A stretch of 18,928 nt of DNA from JBFLVN01 sp040758475 (GTDB taxonomy: Bacteria > JAGRBM01): assembly GCA_040758475.1 (NCBI GenBank), contig JBFLVN010000035.1, forward strand, positions 1 to 18,928, in the 5' to 3' direction. Below, one piece after another: positions 14,928 to 18,928 of this stretch. The position numbers were made by a program, and so were the translations under genes. A model generated the notes under the pieces. The model searched no databases, had not been told where the DNA came from, and saw nothing but the letters and a program-made list of their open reading frames with translations. How positions within the stretch are numbered: the stretch's first letter is position 1; each line of letters begins with the position of its first letter.

Positions 14928-16133
14928 TCAGCCGAAAAGGAACTTCCAAATAAGGCGCAGGGAGAGGCGGCGGCGGTCTCCCAGGATGAGGTCCGCCAAT
15001 TCGTTCTTGGTCCGCTCGTCCCGGTTCGCGACGCGGAAAATCCGGTCCACCATGCGGGGAAATTGGAAGAACCACTGGAGCCGGGTGTTGACCCGCAGGG
15101 TGTGGCCGAAGGCTTTTCGCCACCCTTTCTCGTAACCTTTCAGGAAAGAAGCGGAGAATTCCCCGCGGCGAAGGCCCTCGGCCAGGGTGGCGGCCGCCAG
15201 CTCCCCGCTCTCCAGGGCGAACTCGATCCCCTCCCCCGAGAGCGGATTGATGAAGGAAGCCGCGTCCCCCACCAGCACGACCCGTTCTCCATAAGTGCGC
15301 GGTAACTGGGAACCCAAGGGAAGGAAATGGCCGCGCGGCTTTCCAATCAGCCGGGCGTTCTTGAGTTCGGCGCCGATGTTCGGATCGCGGCGGAGAAATT
15401 CCTCGAAAAGATCGGGAAGTTTCCGGTCCAAACGCTTCAAATGATCTGTCCGGAGCCCAAGGCCCACGTTCGCCCGCCCGGGCCCCACCGGAAAGAGCCA
15501 GCCATAGGCCGGAAGGAGTTCCTTGTCCCAGCAGATCTCGAAGGCGTTGGGGGCGGTCATCTCCACGCCTTCGTAGTAGGCCCGGATGGCCCAAGCCCCG
15601 TGGGCCGCTCCGTTGGGTTCGAGCCCCAGGCTCCGGCGGACGACCGAGTAAGCACCATCGGCCCCGACGACGAAACTACCCGCAAGGCGTTCCCCCGACT
15701 CCAAGACCACGGCGGCGCCGCCGGGTCCGCTCTCCACGGTTCGCACGGCCTTCTCGCCCCGGAACTCGGCCCCCGCCCGGGTGGCGTTCTCTAGAAGGAG
15801 GTTATCGAGGACGTACCGAGGCAGGGCGTATCCAACCCCTCCAAAAGCGACCTCGGGAATGGGAGAATCGACCACGATACCCCCCGGGGAAACCAGCCGG
15901 GCCCGGTCGATGCGGGGATAATCCTTCGCCACCGCCTGCCGCACGCCGAGGCGATCCAGCATTCGGGCCGTCCGGGGGGTGCATCCATCCCCGCAAACCT
16001 TGTCCCGGGGGAAAGACACGCGGTCCAGCAGGAGAACCTGGATGCCCGCTTTGGCCAGGAAGAACGCCGTGGAAGAGCCCCCGGGACCGGCTCCCACGAC
16101 GATCACATCCCATTTCTTGCCCGCCCCGGACAT
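14928..16133 (-). CDS. Geranylgeranyl reductase family FAD-dependent oxidoreductase
   Basis: This 401-residue flavoprotein belongs to the geranylgeranyl reductase family, which saturates isoprenoid double bonds (chlorophyll or quinone side chains, archaeal lipids) but also includes other FAD monooxygenase-like enzymes. The N-terminal Rossmann motif is GAGPGG (14-19), followed by the KVCGDGCTPRTARML segment typical of the family. The second FAD motif is VVGADGAYSVVRRSLG, and the third is LVGDAASFINPLSGEGIEFALESG. ATG 16133 is chosen because the FAD fold starts nine residues later and a G-rich stretch (AGGGGGC) precedes it; the frame is open to 16223, but those 30 extra residues look non-coding. 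It is divergent from lon and ends just before the pil promoter. The substrate is unknown; a menaquinone side chain is one possibility. Confidence 0.85.
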   Translation of the reverse strand: MSGAGKKWDVIVVGAGPGGSSTAFFLAKAGIQVLLLDRVSFPRDKVCGDGCTPRTARMLDRLGVRQAVAKDYPRIDRARLVSPGGIVVDSPIPEVAFGGVGYALPRYVLDNLLLENATRAGAEFRGEKAVRTVESGPGGAAVVLESGERLAGSFVVGADGAYSVVRRSLGLEPNGAAHGAWAIRAYYEGVEMTAPNAFEICWDKELLPAYGWLFPVGPGRANVGLGLRTDHLKRLDRKLPDLFEEFLRRDPNIGAELKNARLIGKPRGHFLPLGSQLPRTYGERVVLVGDAASFINPLSGEGIEFALESGELAAATLAEGLRRGEFSASFLKGYEKGWRKAFGHTLRVNTRLQWFFQFPRMVDRIFRVANRDERTKNELADLILGDRRRLSLRLIWKFLFG

Positions 16134-16210
16134 GCAACGCCCCCTGCTTAACGGGACCGCCAGGATTTCCGAGTCCCAGGGCGAATGCAACGAATTGGAG
16201 CGCTTATCTG

Positions 16211-16226
16211 TGCCAGGGGTCACAGA
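16211..16226. repeat. 16-base element, copy B (lon/reductase intergenic region)
   Basis: On the minus strand, 16226-16211 reads TCTGTGACCCCTGGCA, which differs from 6186-6201 at a single base. On the plus strand it forms part of an imperfect dyad: TCTGTG at 16207-16212 and CACAGA at 16221-16226. It lies about 80 bases upstream of the reductase start and 190 bases upstream of lon. Confidence 0.4.
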
Positions 16227-16249
16227 ATGCGAACCCCCGAAGGGCCCAC

Positions 16250-16313
16250 AATCATCTTAATGGGTGATTATTAAAGGCCCCCGGGAGGGCCATGATGCTT
16301 GACCCCCGCGGGG
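16250..16313. other. Cluster of dyads upstream of lon
   Basis: Three inverted repeats lie close together. AATCATC and GGTGATT (16250-16269) pair around a 6-base loop with one G-U on the plus strand. GGCCC and GGGCC occur within 16276-16291. CCCCGCGGGG at 16304-16313 is a perfect palindrome 35 bases upstream of the lon -10 box. All lie upstream of the likely lon transcript start, so operators are more likely than RNA structure. None matches CIRCE. Confidence 0.35.
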
Positions 16314-16324
16314 AAGGCCTTAAC

Positions 16325-16354
16325 TTCATAAGTGGGCGTCTTTGACGTTATAAT
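16325..16354 (+). promoter_or_regulatory. Promoter of lon
   Basis: A perfect -10 TATAAT lies at 16349-16354, with the weak -35 TTCATA (4 of 6) 18 bases upstream at 16325-16330. Transcription would start near 16361 and leave a leader of about 59 bases to ATG 16420. I see no sigma-32-type CCCCAT -10 box. Confidence 0.55.
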
Positions 16355-16419
16355 TTCACTTGGCCGTAACAGCGGCCACGGGCGCGGAGGGCACCCGCGA
16401 AGTTCCAAGGAGTTCCGGT

Positions 16420-18903
16420 ATGCGTATCTTCGATAATCCCAAAGGCCCGACAGGAAAAGGCGAGATTCCCCGAATCCCGGACGAGCTCGCCATCCTCCCG
16501 CTGCGGAACGCCGTCCTTTATCCCGGCGCCATCATCCCACTCTCCGTGGGCCGTCCCAAGAGCATCCAACTCGTCGAGCAGGCGCTCAAGGGGGACAAAA
16601 TCATCGGGCTCGTGGCCCAGCGCAGTCCCACGATCGACGATCCGGTCTGGACCGACGTCTATCAAATCGGCACGGCCGCCAAGATCATCAAGACGTTCAA
16701 GGTGAACGACGAAACGGAAAACCTCGTCGTCCAGGGCCTCGTGCGCTTCAAGGTCGTCGCCGGCCTCCAGCTCACCCCCTATCACCGGGCCCGCGTCGAA
16801 CAGATTCCCGACCGCTCCGAAACCTCGCCCGAAATCGAGGCGATGGTCCGCAACATCAAGATGCTTGCCGCCAAGGCGATCGAGATGTCGCCCAACATCC
16901 CCGACGAAGCGGCGCAGATCGTCGAGAACGTCGACGATCCCAACTACCTCTGCTACCTGATCGCCGGCAACATCAACATCGACCTGACCAAGCGCCAGGA
17001 AATCCTGGAGATCGCCGATTCGACGGCGCGGCTCCAGAAGGTCCTCGAGTACCTCCAGAAGGAAGTGCAGGTGCTGGGGCTCTCGCAGAAGATCCAGTCC
17101 AACGTGCGCAACGAAATGGACAAGAACCAGCGGGAGTACTACCTGCGCGAACAGCTCAAGGCGATCCGCCGGGAACTGGGCGAAGTAGACGACAAGGGCG
17201 ACGAGCTCGAAGAGATCAAGGAACGCATCGAGAAAAAGGCCATGCCCGAAGAGGTCAAGGAAGCGGCGCTCGCCGAATGGAAGCGCCTCTCCCGCATGCA
17301 GCCGGCCTCGGGCGAGTACACGGTGAGCCGCACCTACCTCGACTGGATTCTCGACATGCCGTGGCTCGATTCGACGGACGACCGCCTGGACATCATGGAC
17401 GCCGAGAAGATTCTCGAAGAGGACCACTACGGCCTCGACAAGGTGAAAAAGCGCGTCCTCGAATACCTGGCCGTCCGGAAGCTCAATCCCGAGATCAAGG
17501 GGCCGATCCTCTGCTTCGTGGGCCCCCCGGGCGTGGGCAAGACCTCGCTTGGAAAATCCATCGCCCGGTCCCTGGGGCGCAAGTTCGTGCGCGTCTCGCT
17601 CGGCGGCGTCCGGGACGAGGCCGAAATCCGCGGCCACCGCCGCACCTACGTGGGCGCCCTGCCCGGCAAGGTCGTCCAGGGCATCAAGAAGGCGGGGTCC
17701 AACAACCCGGTCTTCATGCTCGATGAAGTCGACAAGCTGGGGCAGGATTTCCGGGGAGACCCCTCCTCCGCCCTGCTCGAAGTGCTCGACCCCGAGCAGA
17801 ACAATTCGTTCCAGGATCACTACCTGGACCTGCCGTTCGATCTTTCCCGGGTGGTCTTCGTGGCGACGGCCAACCAGCTGGACCCCATCCCGGCCCCGCT
17901 CCGGGACCGCATGGAGATCATCGAAATCCCGGGATACACCCAGGAAGAAAAACTTCAGATCGCCAAGACCTACATCGTCCCGCGGCAGCTCAAGGAGCAC
18001 GCGCTAAAGGCCGAGCAGTGCGTATTCGAAGACGGCGCGCTCCTGGAAATCATCGGCCATTACACGCGGGAAGCGGGCCTCCGGAATTTCGAACGCGAGG
18101 TGGCGAGCGTCTGCCGGGCGGTCGCGCGGAAAATCGCGAGCGCTGCCGAACGCAAGGAAATGGCGACCGACGGAGGGGTTCCGGACCAGACGCAGCAGAT
18201 ATTCCTGATCAAGGCCGAGGACATCAAGAGCTACCTGGGACCCAAGAAGTTCTTCCTGGACGCGGCCGAGCGGATCATGGCCAGCGGCATCGCGACGGGC
18301 CTCGCCTGGACGCCCACGGGCGGCGACATCCTCTTCATCGAGGCGACGCTCATGCCCGGAAAGGGCGATCTGAAGCTCACGGGCCAGCTCGGCGATGTGA
18401 TGAAGGAATCGGCCGTGGCAGCCCTCTCTTTCGTCCGGGCCAACGCCTCGAAGCTCGGCATTCCGGACGACACGTTCCAGAAGTACGACATCCACGTCCA
18501 CGTGCCGGCGGGGGCGATCCCGAAGGACGGCCCTTCGGCGGGCGTCACCATGCTCACGGCCCTCACGAGCCTGCTTACGAACCGGCCCGTCCGCTCCGAC
18601 GTCGCCATGACGGGCGAGATCACCCTGCGCGGGATGGTCCTCCCCGTGGGCGGCATCAAGGACAAGGTCCTGGCCGCCAGGCGCGCCGGCATCCGCCGGG
18701 TCGTGCTGCCGTCCAAGAACTTCCCCAACATCGAGGAGCTCGAAGAGCAGTACAAGAAGGACATGGAATTCATCTTCGTCGAACGGATGGACCAGCTCTT
18801 CGGACACGTCCTGGCGAGCGAAGCCGAAACGAGCGAGATGCGGCGCCAGCATCAGGTTCCCAAAATCTCCTGGCCCACCCGGATCGCCCCGGCGGAAGCG
18901 TAA
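16420..18903 (+). CDS. lon: ATP-dependent protease LonA
   Basis: Lon is the cytosolic hexameric AAA+ protease that removes misfolded proteins and specific regulators. The protein is 827 residues from ATG 16420, a normal LonA length. The N-terminal substrate-binding domain begins with LPLRNAVLYPGAIIPLSVGR, followed by a long charged helical region. The AAA+ module has Walker A GPPGVGKT (368-375) and Walker B VFMLDEVD (431-438). The C-terminal protease domain has the Ser-Lys dyad S706 (KDGPSAG) and K749 (GGIKDK), 43 residues apart as in E. coli Lon. The frame is open back to a TTG at 16360, but ATG 16420 has AAGGAG 7 bases upstream and matches the family start. The extra upstream residues would overlap the predicted transcript start. 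It is divergent from the reductase gene, and no gene follows within the window. Confidence 0.97.
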   Translation: MRIFDNPKGPTGKGEIPRIPDELAILPLRNAVLYPGAIIPLSVGRPKSIQLVEQALKGDKIIGLVAQRSPTIDDPVWTDVYQIGTAAKIIKTFKVNDETENLVVQGLVRFKVVAGLQLTPYHRARVEQIPDRSETSPEIEAMVRNIKMLAAKAIEMSPNIPDEAAQIVENVDDPNYLCYLIAGNINIDLTKRQEILEIADSTARLQKVLEYLQKEVQVLGLSQKIQSNVRNEMDKNQREYYLREQLKAIRRELGEVDDKGDELEEIKERIEKKAMPEEVKEAALAEWKRLSRMQPASGEYTVSRTYLDWILDMPWLDSTDDRLDIMDAEKILEEDHYGLDKVKKRVLEYLAVRKLNPEIKGPILCFVGPPGVGKTSLGKSIARSLGRKFVRVSLGGVRDEAEIRGHRRTYVGALPGKVVQGIKKAGSNNPVFMLDEVDKLGQDFRGDPSSALLEVLDPEQNNSFQDHYLDLPFDLSRVVFVATANQLDPIPAPLRDRMEIIEIPGYTQEEKLQIAKTYIVPRQLKEHALKAEQCVFEDGALLEIIGHYTREAGLRNFEREVASVCRAVARKIASAAERKEMATDGGVPDQTQQIFLIKAEDIKSYLGPKKFFLDAAERIMASGIATGLAWTPTGGDILFIEATLMPGKGDLKLTGQLGDVMKESAVAALSFVRANASKLGIPDDTFQKYDIHVHVPAGAIPKDGPSAGVTMLTALTSLLTNRPVRSDVAMTGEITLRGMVLPVGGIKDKVLAARRAGIRRVVLPSKNFPNIEELEEQYKKDMEFIFVERMDQLFGHVLASEAETSEMRRQHQVPKISWPTRIAPAEA

Positions 18904-18928
18904 GAACGTCTCTCATTCCCTGCTTCCC

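Noticed and set aside
13303..15135. A 610-codon open frame antisense to pilB
   Set aside because: It has the same Asp/Val/Glu/Leu-rich antisense composition and no ribosome site or motif. The real gene on the other strand is certain.
16134..16223. A 30-residue N-terminal extension of the reductase
   Set aside because: The FAD-binding fold begins nine residues after ATG 16133, where family members start. The upstream codons look non-coding and contain the shared 16-base element region.
16348..18000. A 550-codon open frame antisense to lon
   Set aside because: It is an antisense shadow of lon, rich in Asp, Val, Leu, His and Phe, with no domain I recognise.
1..18928. CRISPR arrays, tRNA or rRNA genes, insertion sequences, toxin-antitoxin or phage-defence modules
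   Set aside because: No regularly spaced repeats, cloverleaf-like segments, transposase or nuclease motifs were seen on either strand. The content is core metabolism, pilus and protease genes.

Overview
The window is a GC-rich bacterial chromosomal segment with dense, mostly housekeeping gene content. It looks like a Gram-negative-type organism that builds type IV pili. The gene order pilB-pilT-pilC-pilS-pilR, the class II (B12-dependent) ribonucleotide reductase and the LonA protease fit deltaproteobacteria-like, Nitrospinota-like or Acidobacteriota-like lineages. No rRNA or other marker gene is present, so the phylum is only an inference. I see no transposase, integrase, CRISPR array, tRNA or rRNA.

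Layout. (1) 61-2376, plus strand: an NAD-dependent epimerase/dehydratase, then a protein with a degenerate HD-GYP domain. (2) 2391-5955, minus strand: two small unrecognised proteins with a stem-loop between them, lying downstream of a large nrdJ gene. (3) 5956-6545: a 590-base non-coding interval that is clearly more AT-rich than its surroundings. It holds a good sigma-70 promoter for nrdJ, two NrdR-box-like sites just upstream of it, a structured-looking leader and a possible plsC promoter. (4) 6546-7322, plus strand: a PlsC-type acyltransferase that converges on pilR. (5) 7338-14748, minus strand: the type IV pilus motor and regulation operon pilB-pilT-pilC-pilS-pilR, with a TTGACA/17/TACGAT promoter upstream of pilB. 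(6) 14928-16133, minus strand: a geranylgeranyl-reductase-family flavoprotein. (7) 16134-16419: a divergent control region rich in dyads, with a perfect TATAAT. (8) 16420-18903, plus strand: lon.

How the genes work together. PilB (extension ATPase), PilT (retraction ATPase) and PilC (inner-membrane platform) form the pilus motor. PilS and PilR are the two-component system that in known species controls the pilin gene through sigma-54. The pilin gene and the pilMNOPQ alignment genes are not in the window. NrdJ makes deoxyribonucleotides and appears to be under NrdR control. PlsC makes phosphatidic acid. Lon is the quality-control protease.

I found no clearly new multi-gene system. The points most worth a second look are the catalytically degraded HD-GYP protein, the NrdR-box/promoter/leader arrangement of nrdJ, a 16-base element shared with one mismatch between the nrdJ promoter and the lon/reductase intergenic region, and the TTG-initiated pilS that overlaps the end of pilC.
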